DNA of 6,056 nt from Firmicutes bacterium UBA7709. Its GTDB lineage: Bacteria > Bacillota_A > Clostridia > Peptostreptococcales > Anaerovoracaceae. Position numbers and translations under genes: made by a program. The notes under the pieces are model-generated. The model did not search any database, had not been told where the DNA came from, and saw only the letters and a program-made list of their open reading frames with translations. The DNA lies in NCBI GenBank assembly GCA_002482405.1, contig DLFX01000028.1:176-6231 (forward strand). Direction: 5' to 3'. Shown piece after piece: positions 5,995 to 6,056 of this stretch (position 1 is its first letter; each line of letters opens with the position of its first letter).

Positions 5995-6056
5995 TCATTT
6001 CACGCTGCTCACTTTTTCCACCGTTTCCTCTTTTTTTGTTATCTTTGCCAATAAAA
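5995..6056 (-). CDS. Possible C-terminal end of a gene cut by the window edge
   Basis: From the right edge a minus-strand frame reads LLAKITKKEETVEKVSSVK and stops at TGA (5995-5997). A charged lysine- and glutamate-rich tail like this is common at protein ends, and a terminator-like hairpin lies downstream. Only 19 codons are visible and another frame is also open here, so this is a weak call with no functional assignment. Confidence 0.2.
   Translation of the reverse strand, partial: LLAKITKKEETVEKVSSVK

Larger units (their letters stand above)
5450..6056. other. Right-flank region without a confident gene
   Basis: These roughly 600 bases have no reading frame with a convincing start site, recognisable domain or good ribosome binding site. 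They contain an 11-bp direct repeat TTGGAGAGGTT (5484-5494 and 5557-5567), a cluster of TTCAAGT repeats, one strong hairpin and short minus-strand frames that could be remnants. No tRNA, rRNA, riboswitch or CRISPR array was seen. Confidence 0.6.

Noticed and set aside
5995..5997. In-frame TGA as a possible selenocysteine codon
   Set aside because: No selenoprotein family is recognisable, the flanks are very short and no SECIS-like hairpin is evident directly after the codon. A normal stop or a broken gene is simpler.

Overview
The window looks like part of a bacterial chromosome, most probably from an anaerobic Firmicute of the Clostridia. Evidence for this is the strong AAGGAGG-type Shine-Dalgarno sites, the moderate base composition with AT-rich promoters, and the gene families present: a YfcC-type carboxylate carrier and a Cat1/AarC-type CoA-transferase. 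The phylum is inferred from these traits; no marker gene is present to prove it.

All four confident genes lie on the minus strand, so transcription runs from right to left. In transcription order they are: a LysR-type regulator (4487-5374); an acetyl-CoA hydrolase/transferase family CoA-transferase (2720-4231); an M20 metallo-peptidase/deacylase of the ArgE/DapE type (1514-2704); and a YfcC-family membrane carrier (5-1420). The regulator has its own candidate promoter and ends at an intrinsic terminator (4404-4445). The other three form a compact operon. Only 15 nt separate the transferase from the peptidase, and 93 nt with no visible promoter or terminator separate the peptidase from the carrier.

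The 255-bp region between the regulator and the operon is the most informative non-coding stretch. It holds the terminator, an ATAG-N7-CTAT (T-N11-A) box typical of LysR regulators, a candidate promoter placed so that the box is centred near -64, and a duplicated motif with copies 53 bp apart. A 9-mer in the operon leader also occurs at the regulator's own -35 region.

The gene set suggests a substrate-specific catabolic module. The carrier would import a carboxylate or N-acylated amino acid or peptide, the M20 enzyme would hydrolyse an amide bond, and the CoA-transferase would activate or exchange the released acid. The substrate cannot be read from the sequence.

The right flank (about 5450-6056) has no confident gene. 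It holds a perfect 10-bp-stem hairpin that could end minus-strand transcription arriving from the right, a cluster of TTCAAGT repeats, and short open frames on the minus strand that may be the tail of a gene or a decayed element.
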